This document shows positions 16,933 through 25,709 of a DNA stretch of 54,777 nt, piece by piece (the stretch's first letter is position 1; the number at the start of each line of letters is the position of its first letter). A program made the position numbers and the translations under genes. A model generated the notes under the pieces. It was given only the letters and a program-made list of their open reading frames with translations, searched no databases and was not told where the DNA came from. Origin of the DNA: SG8-32-3 sp964514055 (GTDB taxonomy: Archaea > Thermoproteota > Bathyarchaeia > Bathyarchaeales > Bathycorpusculaceae); contig CAZEPB010000011.1 of NCBI GenBank assembly GCA_964514055.1, forward strand, positions 1 to 54,777. Direction: 5' to 3'.

Positions 16933-19734
16933 ATGCCTCTCCTATACCCAATTAAGCGTGTATTCCGCTCATGGAAGCTTTTCCTAGCGCTCTTAATCGG
17001 CATAGTGCTAGCGTCTACTTTCTTCGCGGGCATAGACGTGAAAACCAACTTGGCCGCAAGGCAGGCCTTGGACGAGCAGCTTAGCAGCATTCATACGGAT
17101 ATGGAGTTCAGTGCACAACTTAACTACTCACATCCTGTTGAAGCTGAAGCTTTTGTTTTGGGTATCGACGGGGTCACAGATGTTGAATTATTCTACAGGT
17201 CATATCAGGCTGCGTTGTTGGAAAGCGACAATTTCACAAACCCTGAATACATACAGACCGCGGCATTACCCAATAGCTCGTCCCTCTACGAAGGCTTGCT
17301 AAACAAGCCGTCAGAAGGTATAGGGGAAAACGAAACTTACATTTTAGAAGGTACGTCTCTTGCAGAGAAAGTGAAAGTTGGCGACATAATTCAAACAGCG
17401 CTTCATTTTTCGACACCTAGGCTCGGAAACTACACGGATGTTCATTTGAATCTGACCGTGGCAGGTTTTGTCCAACTCAGCGACGAAGCCTACACGGTAT
17501 TGTCAGGAAATTTCTTCTACATTTCCCCCATTGGTTATACTTATTCAGGGCAGTCGTTGGGTTATAGGTTTGATCTCATGTTTGTAAGTTGGGAAAACAC
17601 CATCGATAAAATTTGGAGCAACATGTCAGATACCGCTCTTGAGACGAGGTTTCTTGTTTCAGTGGACCGTGACGCAATAATAGATCCATGGGACACTCAA
17701 GCGTCAGCAAACAACCTTCAGACGATAGCTGACAACATAGAGAACACGATACTTGGCAATTACGAGCACCATGTTGATGTGCAGGATAATTTGGTATACG
17801 CCTTGCAGTCTTTCCAGTACACTTTTCCAAATCTTTACATTGCGTTCATAATTGTTTCATTTCCAGTATTTTTCGTGGCTTGGTATATCGGGTCAACAGT
17901 GTCCGATGTTTCTTTCAATCTGAGAAGACGCGAAATTGGACTGCTGTCAACAAAGGGACTCTCGAGCGGACAGATACAAAGAATGTTTTTCACTGAAGCG
18001 TTACTAATCGGCTTGGTCGGGGGCTTACTTGGCGTAGTCGGCGGTTTGCTCCTGAATCAAGTGTTCACTGGTTTTAATCTGGAAACATTGTTTAATCCGC
18101 AAACTTTTAGTCCTTACACAGTGGCTTTCACTGTTATTTTCGGAGTGGGGTTAGCCTTTTTCTCAGTGTTCTTCTCAGCTAGAAGAGCTACTAAATTGCC
18201 CACGGTAGATGCACTTAAAGAATACGTGTCTATTGAGGCGGAAAAGCCCTACAGGAAGCGGTTACCTTGGATAGCGTTCGTTCTTGGCACCTACAAAGTT
18301 GTAATGTTCATTCTAGGTTTAAACTTAACAACTCTATTAGCCCCCGTAACCGCTACAGGGGGCGGCAATTTTATCATCACACTGCTGCTATTACCCCTCG
18401 CTATACTTGACCAAGTTCTCAACTATATTGGACCTTTACTTTTCTTTTGGGGCTTCACAAAACTGTTCATTCAGAACTCACTGAAATTTCAGCAATTAAC
18501 TTCGAAAGCATCAAGATTAATGGGTGATTTAGGTGCTTTAGCCGCAAAAAACGTCCGAAGAGCCCCTGCAAGATCTGCTGCGGTAGCCTTTCTAATCGCG
18601 TTAATCATCGGCTACGGCGTTCAAGTAACCGTGCAATTGGCAAGCGAACAAGACTACGCCGTTAGACAGGTCAAATACGATGTTGGAGCAGATATAGTGG
18701 TCAGCGTCATAAATGCAACTCGAACGCAGACAATTTTAGATGACATTGTGGGAAATGTTTCTGGAATAAAGAACGCAACTATGGAGTGTACGCTCACCCA
18801 AGAGTACGCCGGGACAACAATGAAAACTGTAGACCCAGATTCCTGGTTGGAAACAGCTTATTACGAGAAAGAATGGTTTAGCGGAGCAAGTTTTGAGGAA
18901 GCATTCAATCAGCTTCGCACAGACAACATGACAATTATTCTGGAGCACAGAGTCGCCGACGATCTTAACCTGACGATCGGCGATGAAATAAGCATAGATT
19001 TCCCGTCGGGAGCACGAAAGCTGAGAATAGTAGGTTTCTTCGGTCCAGAACCCGTTGAAGTAGGACTCTATTCTTACTACCTTTTGCAAACTTGGTCTTT
19101 TGTTCCACGAAACCTCTTCAACATGAGTAGCCCCTCTAGCGACGCTTACGTTTTGGAAAGCTTTCAAATTAATATATTGATGAAGTTAGATGATGGAGTT
19201 AATGGAACAAGTGTTGCGGAGAAAATTCGAAACCTTGACCTCGAGATCTATGGCGTAGAATCTTTTGACGAAGAAATGACGAAAGCACAGGAAAACCCAA
19301 CTTCGAATAACAGCCTGCAGATTCTGGAGATTCAACGGTTAGGTCTCATGTTCGCTGTTCTTGCTGCTTCTGTAGGAACCGCACTGATAAGCATTGTGAG
19401 TATGAAAGAAAGAAACCGTGAAGCCACACTCATGAGTGTGAAAGGGCTCTCCTACAAACAACTTGTTTGGATGTTTCTCACCGAGAACCTTGCAATCGTG
19501 ACTTTTGCAATAATTTTAGGCTTAAGCATTGGCTTAATAGCTGGCTACGGCAGCGTAGTCTCATCCAGCACTGTAATCTCCGCACTCGTGCAGAGACACT
19601 TTGTTTTCACATATGACTCAGCGGTTACAGTGGTTTCTTACGTATCCCTGATTTTTGCTTCCACAATTCTACCCATCATAGTCATGTCAAGACAATATGT
19701 AACTAAACTTGAGAGGATGATTAGGTTAAGATGA
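16933..19734 (+). CDS. ABC transporter permease, FtsX/MacB-like with two FtsX domains
   Basis: About 933 residues. It has an N-terminal helix, a large extracytoplasmic domain (roughly residues 35-300), a first FtsX core (three helices around 300-420, LRRREIGLLSTKGLSSGQIQRMFFTEA), a central set of helices, a second exposed domain and a C-terminal FtsX core (MKERNREATLMSVKGLSYKQLVWMFLTENL). This is the mechanotransmission-type exporter permease, with both halves in one chain. It overlaps the ATPase gene by four bases (ATGA), so the pair forms one transporter. The substrate is unknown: lipoproteins, surface components or peptides are all possible. Confidence 0.87.
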   Translation: MPLLYPIKRVFRSWKLFLALLIGIVLASTFFAGIDVKTNLAARQALDEQLSSIHTDMEFSAQLNYSHPVEAEAFVLGIDGVTDVELFYRSYQAALLESDNFTNPEYIQTAALPNSSSLYEGLLNKPSEGIGENETYILEGTSLAEKVKVGDIIQTALHFSTPRLGNYTDVHLNLTVAGFVQLSDEAYTVLSGNFFYISPIGYTYSGQSLGYRFDLMFVSWENTIDKIWSNMSDTALETRFLVSVDRDAIIDPWDTQASANNLQTIADNIENTILGNYEHHVDVQDNLVYALQSFQYTFPNLYIAFIIVSFPVFFVAWYIGSTVSDVSFNLRRREIGLLSTKGLSSGQIQRMFFTEALLIGLVGGLLGVVGGLLLNQVFTGFNLETLFNPQTFSPYTVAFTVIFGVGLAFFSVFFSARRATKLPTVDALKEYVSIEAEKPYRKRLPWIAFVLGTYKVVMFILGLNLTTLLAPVTATGGGNFIITLLLLPLAILDQVLNYIGPLLFFWGFTKLFIQNSLKFQQLTSKASRLMGDLGALAAKNVRRAPARSAAVAFLIALIIGYGVQVTVQLASEQDYAVRQVKYDVGADIVVSVINATRTQTILDDIVGNVSGIKNATMECTLTQEYAGTTMKTVDPDSWLETAYYEKEWFSGASFEEAFNQLRTDNMTIILEHRVADDLNLTIGDEISIDFPSGARKLRIVGFFGPEPVEVGLYSYYLLQTWSFVPRNLFNMSSPSSDAYVLESFQINILMKLDDGVNGTSVAEKIRNLDLEIYGVESFDEEMTKAQENPTSNNSLQILEIQRLGLMFAVLAASVGTALISIVSMKERNREATLMSVKGLSYKQLVWMFLTENLAIVTFAIILGLSIGLIAGYGSVVSSSTVISALVQRHFVFTYDSAVTVVSYVSLIFASTILPIIVMSRQYVTKLERMIRLR

Positions 19735-20627
19735 GCGGCTTAGACGTAAAAATAAAAGACCTTGTTAAAGTGCATCGCACAGGCAAGATCGAAGTGCAAG
19801 CTCTACGTGGGTTAAACATGGATGTCAAAGCAGGCGAGTTAATCGCCATAATAGGTCCCAGTGGAAGCGGAAAAACCACTCTGCTAAACATAGCTGGCGG
19901 ATTGGACACTGCCACCGCGGGCACCGTGCAAGTGGGCGAAACAAATGTAACATCTCTTTCCGTAACGCAGCTTGTTAATTTCCGAAGAAAAATGGTTGGA
20001 CACATATTCCAAAACCTAAACCTGATTCCAACGCTGACCGCAGAGGAGAACATCGAATTCTCCATGGTCGCCGCAGGCGTCCCCAGAGGAAAACGCCATG
20101 CGCGAGTAAAAGAACTCTTGGAAACAGTCGGCTTAACAGACCGTGCTCACCACAAGCCTGAAGAGCTAAGCGGCGGCGAGCAGCAGCGAATAGCAATTGC
20201 AGCAGCGTTGGCGAATGATGCACCTGTTCTGTTGGCGGATGAGCCTACAGGGGAACTTGACACTGTCACCGCTAAATGCGTAGTGGACTACCTCGTAAAG
20301 GTAAACAAGGAACTCGGCAAAACCATAATCATGGTGACGCATGACCCAAGCGTAGCCAGAGTATCCCACAGGATTCTCCGCATCGAAGACGGTGTGATAA
20401 AAATGGCGCTGACACCGTCAGAAGTCATAGTTGAAGAAAAAGCCGTCTCCTACACCGACCAACTGAAAGCAAGAATAGACGAAATAAACGAACAGCTGCT
20501 CCAACTGGACAAAGACTTCAAAGCTGAAAAGATAACAGGCGACGAATACACCGAGCAAAGAACGAAACTAAAACAGATCTTGGAAAGCCTACGGGAAGAA
20601 CTGTCACGCATGGGCATGGTAACATAA
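19731..20627 (+). CDS. ABC transporter ATP-binding protein, LolD/MacB-type
   Basis: 298 residues. Walker A GPSGSGKTTLL, Q-loop NLNLIPTLTAEEN, signature LSGGEQQRIAIAAAL, Walker B VLLADEPTGELD and switch H in MVTHD are all present, so it should hydrolyse ATP to drive the preceding permease. After about residue 225 a C-terminal coiled coil (LKARIDEINEQLLQLDKDF and KLKQILESLREELSRM) with a SHOCT-like KITGDEYTEQ segment extends past the usual family length. Confidence 0.92.
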   Translation: MSGLDVKIKDLVKVHRTGKIEVQALRGLNMDVKAGELIAIIGPSGSGKTTLLNIAGGLDTATAGTVQVGETNVTSLSVTQLVNFRRKMVGHIFQNLNLIPTLTAEENIEFSMVAAGVPRGKRHARVKELLETVGLTDRAHHKPEELSGGEQQRIAIAAALANDAPVLLADEPTGELDTVTAKCVVDYLVKVNKELGKTIIMVTHDPSVARVSHRILRIEDGVIKMALTPSEVIVEEKAVSYTDQLKARIDEINEQLLQLDKDFKAEKITGDEYTEQRTKLKQILESLREELSRMGMVT

Positions 20628-20755
20628 CAGAAAACCGAGGTAACAAACAAACCCCAAACCAGCAAACACCTCTCCAAGAGCATTTCAGAATGGGAATTCC
20701 AAAAAACTCTTCACAACCCTAACCAAATTAGCAATAAGAGAAACGGAATTAAAAA

Positions 20756-20784
20756 CGTTAGAGCTTTTTTAGAAGTGTCTAACG
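20756..20784. terminator. Hairpin with T-run between convergent genes
   Basis: CGTTAGA at 20756-20762 pairs with TCTAACG at 20778-20784; the loop contains six T. It lies between the ABC operon end and a minus-strand gene end, so it could end transcription from either side. Confidence 0.4.
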
Positions 20785-20813
20785 GAAATAAAGAAATCAA
20801 AAGGGTAGGGGAG

Positions 20814-21425
20814 TTATTTTATGTCATACAATTCTTCAATGTTTCTTGCTGAATCGTATATCATGGATAAAATCAAACCAACACAACTGAAGAAACCCAA
20901 AATTGCGAATGTTGTTAGAGTAAATGCCATTTCAAGTCTATTTGGAATAGACTCGGGAAGGCTAGCAAATCCCATGCCACCTATTGAAGTGGCTAATGAA
21001 ACAATTAAAACAAAACCTGCCCAAATTGCTATGTTACTAAATCTTTTCTTTGCCTCTTCGATTTTATCCTTTTTGGTGCAATAATCTCTGAATACTTGTG
21101 AAGTTTCTAGTTTATTGTTTCCGTTTTTGAGGTCTTCAAGTCTAATATCATAAATCTGCTTTTCTAGTAGATCTACTCTTTTACTAATGGAATTGAGACC
21201 ATAAACCGCAATTATTCCAAAAAAACCCAGAACTGTGGCTTCGGCTTCAATCAATGCTTTCAAAGTCTCGATATTGTTAACTGCTAAAAAGCTAAAAACA
21301 CTTGCAAGTCCAAGAATAAGAGGTGCACCAATACCGATAACAATGATAAATATGGTTGTTATCGGATGCCTCTTCATAAATTGTACAGTTTCAGATTTCT
21401 TAATCCAATCCAAAGTTTTGCCCAT
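20814..21425 (-). CDS. 4-TM membrane protein with cytoplasmic helical insert (accessory)
   Basis: 203 residues with helices near 20-50, 60-78, 132-155 and 175-195; a charged helical stretch lies between helices 2 and 3. The segment EAEATVLGFFGIIAVYGLNSI resembles RVDGILLGFVGIVFAQLMSSI in the 205-residue protein at 48961-49578, with the same helix order, so the two seem to be one family. Immediately after its stop comes CTCCCCTACCCTTTT, also found downstream of another membrane gene at 51.08 kb. Function unknown. A membrane effector of a defence or conflict system is speculative. Confidence 0.65.
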   Translation of the reverse strand: MGKTLDWIKKSETVQFMKRHPITTIFIIVIGIGAPLILGLASVFSFLAVNNIETLKALIEAEATVLGFFGIIAVYGLNSISKRVDLLEKQIYDIRLEDLKNGNNKLETSQVFRDYCTKKDKIEEAKKRFSNIAIWAGFVLIVSLATSIGGMGFASLPESIPNRLEMAFTLTTFAILGFFSCVGLILSMIYDSARNIEELYDIK

Positions 21426-21482
21426 TTGCTCTTCACTGTTCTGATTAGTTCTTTCGGTTCAGCTATAAGGTTTTAGCATACC

Positions 21483-22214
21483 CTATTTTTTCAGCCATGA
21501 TTGTATGGCTTTTTTATCAAATGAGATTCGCATGTCAAAAGTTCTTATCAAATCTTTTGAAGAGTTAGGCGGATAATATATACACATTGTCTTTTTACCA
21601 GCATCTTTTACAGCTTCAATTAACGGAATAAAATCTCTGTCTCCAATCATGAACATAGCTGTGTCGTATTGATTTGTATAAGCCTTAGTTATGGCATCTA
21701 TAGCCATTAGAATATCAACGCCTTTTTGTTTGAACTTCTTGTTAGATGATTTCACCAGTTTTCCTAATCGAACTGTGTATGCGTATTGGTCGTCAATTGA
21801 TTCAAAATATTCTCTTTGGGTTTCATAATCTGGATGAGTCTTATCAACAATTGCGTCATAATAATATATCCGAATTAAATTTGCTTGAAAAGGATTAGTT
21901 GAATAAGTATTAAACATTCGAATAAATGTCCATGAAAGCCTACTGAACTGTATGTTTTCACGTTTATAAAGTTCCTTACATAGCTCTCGTAAATACCCAC
22001 CATCAACAAAAACCATTATCCGTTCAAAAGGCTTGACTTCTTTGAGTGCATTCAATACACCTACATCTATTGGTTTTCCACCTGCTATTAGTTCCATTGG
22101 CATAATCAAACCCCATTCTTTTTGGTTTTTTGACCTTAAAGAATTTTTGTTGCCTCTCAGGTCTTCCAGAAATGTTTTATATTCTGTCAGGGAACGGAAT
22201 AATTCTGAAACCAA
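21483..22214 (-). CDS. NYN-domain (LabA/DUF88-type, PIN-like) protein
   Basis: 243 residues from a TTG; an internal ATG at codon 38 or 40 is a possible start. The NYN nuclease core is intact: RIMVFVDGGYLREL (first acidic residue), KGVDILMAIDAITKAY and DTAMFMIGDRDFIPLIEAVKDAGKKTMCIY, which supply the conserved Asp residues that bind the metal. NYN proteins are putative RNases; some bacterial relatives act in RNA turnover or phage defence. It overlaps the preceding membrane gene by 38 bases, implying coupling. Neighbours are membrane proteins of unknown function. Confidence 0.85.
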   Translation of the reverse strand: MVSELFRSLTEYKTFLEDLRGNKNSLRSKNQKEWGLIMPMELIAGGKPIDVGVLNALKEVKPFERIMVFVDGGYLRELCKELYKRENIQFSRLSWTFIRMFNTYSTNPFQANLIRIYYYDAIVDKTHPDYETQREYFESIDDQYAYTVRLGKLVKSSNKKFKQKGVDILMAIDAITKAYTNQYDTAMFMIGDRDFIPLIEAVKDAGKKTMCIYYPPNSSKDLIRTFDMRISFDKKAIQSWLKK

Positions 22215-22470
22215 ATATTAGCTCACATAACGGCAGTATAACCAAAAAGAATATTGCACAAAATTTCAGTGTTCTGGTTTTCCAGTTAGGATACCTGTGT
22301 CGAAATGATAGTATGCCCGTAGCATATTTTTGGTGTAAGTAACCCCATTCAGACCATTCAACTATAGAGTAAATAAGGAAACCCAGAGAAATTAAAATGG
22401 GGTATTTTGGTTCAATCGGTAATGGATAAACCAGAGATATGACCAAAACTATAGCACTTATTAATGCCAA
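22177..22470 (-). CDS. Small membrane protein (97 residues)
   Basis: Two N-terminal hydrophobic helices (residues 1-18 and 24-40), then a Trp/Tyr-rich loop and a final helix (about 70-90). No family recognised. Its end overlaps the start of the NYN gene, so it may be co-expressed. Confidence 0.5.
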   Translation of the reverse strand: MALISAIVLVISLVYPLPIEPKYPILISLGFLIYSIVEWSEWGYLHQKYATGILSFRHRYPNWKTRTLKFCAIFFLVILPLCELIFGFRIIPFPDRI

Positions 22471-22603
22471 AAAGTGATACCATGAAAGCTTTTGAAGACC
22501 TTCTGGTTTGACATCAACACCTACCGTGAGAGACCCCGTTCCCTTATTTGCTTTTTTATTATCAGTTTATATGCTCTTATAACTTACGCCATTCTTAAGG
22601 TTA

Positions 22604-23113
22604 CTACTTTATAAGCTCATAATACCCGTACTGTTCATCCAATTTATATTGGATAGATGACGGGTACATCATATTTTCCTTTAATGGGCTATTGTTTCTT
22701 TTTTCTAACGAAAGAGAAATTGAAAAACCTTTAACATTAGTATCAACTGAAAAGTACACTTTCTTGTCATTGTGGTCCCAATCATCACCGCTTTTATGCA
22801 ATGTAAAAGGAACCTTTACAACAGTATCGCTAACTTGGGTATATGGTTTTTCAGTTTGATTTGAGAATGTTGCGTTAACGAAGGTGGTAACAAGATAAAA
22901 ATCTCCATCTATATTACCACCGTTCTTACAGTTAATCACTATCGGCTGATTTTCACCTGTAAAACAATAGTCGCTATATTGTCCTATCCAATAGTCAATT
23001 GACGCTTGGTTAGTTTGAACAAAAAACTGGTCTCTGTTAATGGTAAGAAAAACGCCGATACATGCAATAACAAACATGCCTATAGCAATAGAATTTCTAT
23101 TCTTCTTACGCAT
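22604..23113 (-). CDS. Membrane-anchored exported protein (169 residues)
   Basis: A basic start (MRKKNRN) followed by a hydrophobic helix at residues 8-25, then an exposed, beta-rich domain with two cysteines and several Asn-X-Thr/Ser sites. No family recognised. It begins the minus-strand island that continues with the small membrane protein and the NYN gene. Confidence 0.6.
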   Translation of the reverse strand: MRKKNRNSIAIGMFVIACIGVFLTINRDQFFVQTNQASIDYWIGQYSDYCFTGENQPIVINCKNGGNIDGDFYLVTTFVNATFSNQTEKPYTQVSDTVVKVPFTLHKSGDDWDHNDKKVYFSVDTNVKGFSISLSLEKRNNSPLKENMMYPSSIQYKLDEQYGYYELIK

Positions 23114-23647
23114 GTTAATGAATAGAAGTTCAATACTCTTTAATTTTTCGTTATAATGTAGTATTAAATGTCTTTACATTTTTGTACATAAAAGGGGAAA
23201 AAACCACACATAACCTGAGAACGCTTAAATTCTCTCTCTGTGCACTGCATGTGCTCTAATATTAGTATAAGTAAATTTGTCGTGAGTAGATGATTGATTA
23301 TAGATTAGTTTTTGCTGTTTTATTGTTATTTTGTTGTATTATAGTATAGATACTAATCTGTCTATGTGTATCTGTATGTATCTGTGTCTGTCTGTGTGTC
23401 TTTCTCTGCGTATTTTAAGGCTTAATGTACTCTTTTAGAAATAGTTAACATGCATATTGTTTGTGTATGTCACTTTTTGGCTTTCGCTAATAATCTACTA
23501 ACTGGTACCCTCTAATCTATAGATACTGTCTGACTGTTTAACTAACTGACAGTGCTAACTTCTAGCTTCTTCCCGATTTTTTGTAAATTTGTGAATTGGT
23601 AAATTGGTGAATTTCGTTAGGGTTCTTATAGGGGCTGTTTTCTTCAG

Positions 23648-23758
23648 GTTTTCCTGCACAGGTGAAAAAAAGCATGCGCGTGTGGGGAGGTGATTTAGAG
23701 AGAGGATGCTTTACGATTTTCTTGGGCTATTCTATTGAAGCCCAGTGCACAGGAAAAC
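23648..23758 (+). ncRNA. Candidate structured RNA with three-way junction and a 10-codon ORF
   Basis: Closing stem GTTTTCCTG/CAGGAAAAC (23648-23656 with 23750-23758), extended by CAC/GTG past a two-base bulge. Inside are a 7-bp stem AAAGCAT/ATGCTTT (23669-23675, 23706-23712) and a 6-bp stem TGGGCT/AGCCCA (23723-23728, 23739-23744). TTCTTATA at 23623-23630 would start transcription close to the first paired base. The second stem buries an ATG (23706) preceded by GGAGGTGAT; that ORF reads MLYDFLGLFY and stops in the third hairpin. Fold was found by eye; no known RNA class recognised. Confidence 0.45.
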
Positions 23759-23774
23759 AGCGTATTTGCCGTCT

Positions 23775-23885
23775 ATTAGCCATTCATTGCAGAAACCAGT
23801 AGGGGGTAGGTTCTTCGCAGCCAAAACCGCCAAACCAAAGTTCAACCTATATAAAAGGGAGGGGGGTATAGTCACCGAGCACAAC
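23775..23885 (+). promoter_or_regulatory. Recurring promoter module, copy 2, upstream of aIF1
   Basis: The E repeat ATTAGCCATTCATTGCAGAA starts at 23775. AGAAACC (23791) and GGTTCT (23809) form the palindrome. CTATATAAAAGGG and the G-run through TATAG span 23847-23871. Transcription would start near 23875 at CGAGCACAACAGT. A second TATA-like CTTTTATATA near 23940 is closer to aIF1 and probably drives it. Confidence 0.55.
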
Positions 23886-23982
23886 AGTTCAGCACTCACT
23901 ATGTTTGCAAACGCCAGCTTAATCTGGATTGTGGCTTTGAAACTTTTATATATGTCTATGACCATGCTAGAAGCTGAGTGTC

Positions 23983-24291
23983 ATGGCTGAAGTTTGTTCG
24001 ACATGCGGGCTTCCAAAGGATTTATGCGTTTGTGGCGAAATCGAAAAAGAACAACAGCGCATCCGCATCAGACTTGAAACAAGAAAATTCGGCAGAGCAA
24101 ACACAATCGTTGACGGCATGGATGAGCACAACTCAAACCTCGCAAACTTAGCTCAAAAACTAAAAACTTTTTGCGCTTGCGGCGGAACATCCAAAAACGG
24201 CCAAATCATGCTGCAAGGCGACCACCGCGAAAGAGTACGCGCATTCCTCATCAAAACCGGATACCCCGAAGAAAACATAGAACTCCAATAG
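23983..24291 (+). CDS. Translation initiation factor aIF1 (SUI1)
   Basis: 102 residues. N-terminal CSTCGLPKDLCVC knuckle, then the SUI1 domain: IRLETRKFGRANTIVDGMDEH, NLAQKLKTFCACGGTSKNGQIMLQGDHRERVRAFLIKTGY. It binds the small ribosomal subunit and guards start-codon selection. ATG start follows the TATA box by about 40 bases, so the leader is short. Zinc ribbon and TFB genes follow. Confidence 0.95.
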   Translation: MAEVCSTCGLPKDLCVCGEIEKEQQRIRIRLETRKFGRANTIVDGMDEHNSNLANLAQKLKTFCACGGTSKNGQIMLQGDHRERVRAFLIKTGYPEENIELQ

Positions 24292-24317
24292 CCACAAGAC
24301 AAAGGTGCAAAGTCCCG

Positions 24318-24530
24318 ATGAAACTGCTACAAAACGTCCGTGAAGTACTAAAATCCCTGAAACACAGCAAACCAACCAAGATTTACTGCCCACGATGCTG
24401 CAGCACAAAAATCAGCCTACACAGCAGCCTCGACCTTTGGCTCACACCAAAAAAATACGTTTGCGCCGAATGCGGCTACACAGGTCCCATAATCATGGAA
24501 CTAGAAAAAGAAGAAAAAAAGAGTAGCTGA
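24318..24530 (+). CDS. Small zinc-ribbon protein (70 residues)
   Basis: Starts at the ATG at 24318 (MKLLQNVREVLKSLKHS), with AAAGGTG ten bases upstream; the frame is open farther upstream but that part lies inside the aIF1 gene. Four cysteines in CPRCC and CAECGYTG form one zinc ribbon, with an acidic-basic tail. Common in archaea near TFB; function unknown. It lies 26 bases after aIF1, probably co-transcribed. Confidence 0.75.
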   Translation: MKLLQNVREVLKSLKHSKPTKIYCPRCCSTKISLHSSLDLWLTPKKYVCAECGYTGPIIMELEKEEKKSS

Positions 24531-24537
24531 TAAACGC

Positions 24538-25491
24538 CTAGTCAGGAAGCTCCAGATTCAACTGCTTCTTCAAAGTCTTATACCGATTCCTCACCGTGAC
24601 CTCAGTCACACCAGCCGCTTCCGCAATGTCCTTCTGCGTCTTCTTCTCGTTATTCTGCAAACAAGCAATGTACAACGCAGCAGCAGCCAAACCCATCGGA
24701 TCCTTGCCCGCAGCAGCACGCTTCCTTCTAGCCTCTCTAAGTATCTGAATCGCCGCACCCTGCGTTTTACCCGAAATTCCCGTTCTCTCAGCAATCTTCG
24801 ACACGTACGTCAACGGATCAGCAATCGGCATATGAACCTCAAGCTCACGCAACAAAAGCCTGTAACAACGAGCAACATCCTTCTTGTCCACTAAGCTCGC
24901 CTCAGAAATCTCACGCAAAGTCCTCGGAGTCCCACTGCCACGGCAAGCCGCATACAACGCAGCCGCAGCAATAGCCGCAATAGACCTGCCACGAACCAAC
25001 CCCTTATCAAGGGCTTTACGGTAAATGACAGCCGCTTTCTCCTTGATCGGTGAAGGAATGTAAACTTTGTCAGAAAGACGATCAAGCTCAGCCATAGCCT
25101 GCGCAAGGTTCCTGTCGATAGAAGAGTGAACTCGAGACCGTATCTGCCATTTCCTCAAACGCCACATCTGCAGCCTCGTGGAAAGAGGTAGTTTTCTTCC
25201 GAATGCGTCACGGTCCACCTGGCTTATGGCTGTGGATAAGCCCTTGTCGTGAACGGAATAGGATGTTGGAACTCCGACACGGCTTCTTGACGCTTTCTCC
25301 TCTTGGGTGAAAGCGCGCCATTCGGGTCCTTTATCCATCATCTGCTCGTACAGGACGAGACCACAGTCACCACAAACGGTTTCGCCCGTGTCATAATCGT
25401 GAACAAGGTTATCGCTACCACACTCTGGGCACTTGTCAACTAAGCGCTGACGTGTTCTAGCTTCTTTTTTACTCAATCTTTTACACTCCAT
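24538..25491 (-). CDS. tfb: Transcription initiation factor B (TFB)
   Basis: 317 residues. N-terminal zinc ribbon CPECGSDNL...CGDCGLVL (residues 21-45), B-finger/linker with EWRAFTQEEKASRSRVG, then two cyclin folds (about 115-205 and 215-310) ending in the helix-turn-helix QKDIAEAAGVTEVTVRNRYKTLKKQL that reads the BRE. It recruits RNA polymerase to TBP-bound promoters. It is convergent with the zinc-ribbon gene, seven bases apart. Full length for the family. Confidence 0.97.
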   Translation of the reverse strand: MECKRLSKKEARTRQRLVDKCPECGSDNLVHDYDTGETVCGDCGLVLYEQMMDKGPEWRAFTQEEKASRSRVGVPTSYSVHDKGLSTAISQVDRDAFGRKLPLSTRLQMWRLRKWQIRSRVHSSIDRNLAQAMAELDRLSDKVYIPSPIKEKAAVIYRKALDKGLVRGRSIAAIAAAALYAACRGSGTPRTLREISEASLVDKKDVARCYRLLLRELEVHMPIADPLTYVSKIAERTGISGKTQGAAIQILREARRKRAAAGKDPMGLAAAALYIACLQNNEKKTQKDIAEAAGVTEVTVRNRYKTLKKQLNLELPD

Positions 25492-25580
25492 TTGATATGT
25501 TGCGTAGAACCGTCACTATATCCCTTTTCGAATGGACAAAACAGTACATTCGGTCCGCGCAAACTAAGCAGATGAACAGA

Positions 25581-25594
25581 TTTAATATATAAGC
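25581..25594 (-). promoter_or_regulatory. TATA box upstream of tfb
   Basis: Minus-strand CTTATATATTAAA, followed by a leader of about 65 bases before the tfb ATG. The 25495-25705 interval otherwise shows no gene. Confidence 0.5.
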
Positions 25595-25709
25595 TTTACG
25601 GTTTTAACCATGATATTTCACGCATAACTCTCGAATAAAGAGGCAAAATACTAATCGACAGGAAAGAACACTCAAACCGCTTATATAACTTAAAGTTGAA
25701 AATAACATG

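Larger units (their letters stand above)
23114..23982. other. Gene-poor 0.87 kb region
   Basis: No convincing protein gene. It holds a TG/TC-rich low-complexity stretch at about 23350-23410, the 16-base TTAGAAATAGTTAACA at 23437-23452 (shared with the operator region at 48190), a candidate structured RNA, and a copy of the recurring promoter module. A plus-strand frame from 23745 to 23990 exists but crosses these elements and looks fortuitous. Confidence 0.6.

Noticed and set aside
23745..23990. Plus-strand frame of 81 codons before aIF1
   Set aside because: Covers the RNA 3' stem, E repeat and TATA element; composition not protein-like.
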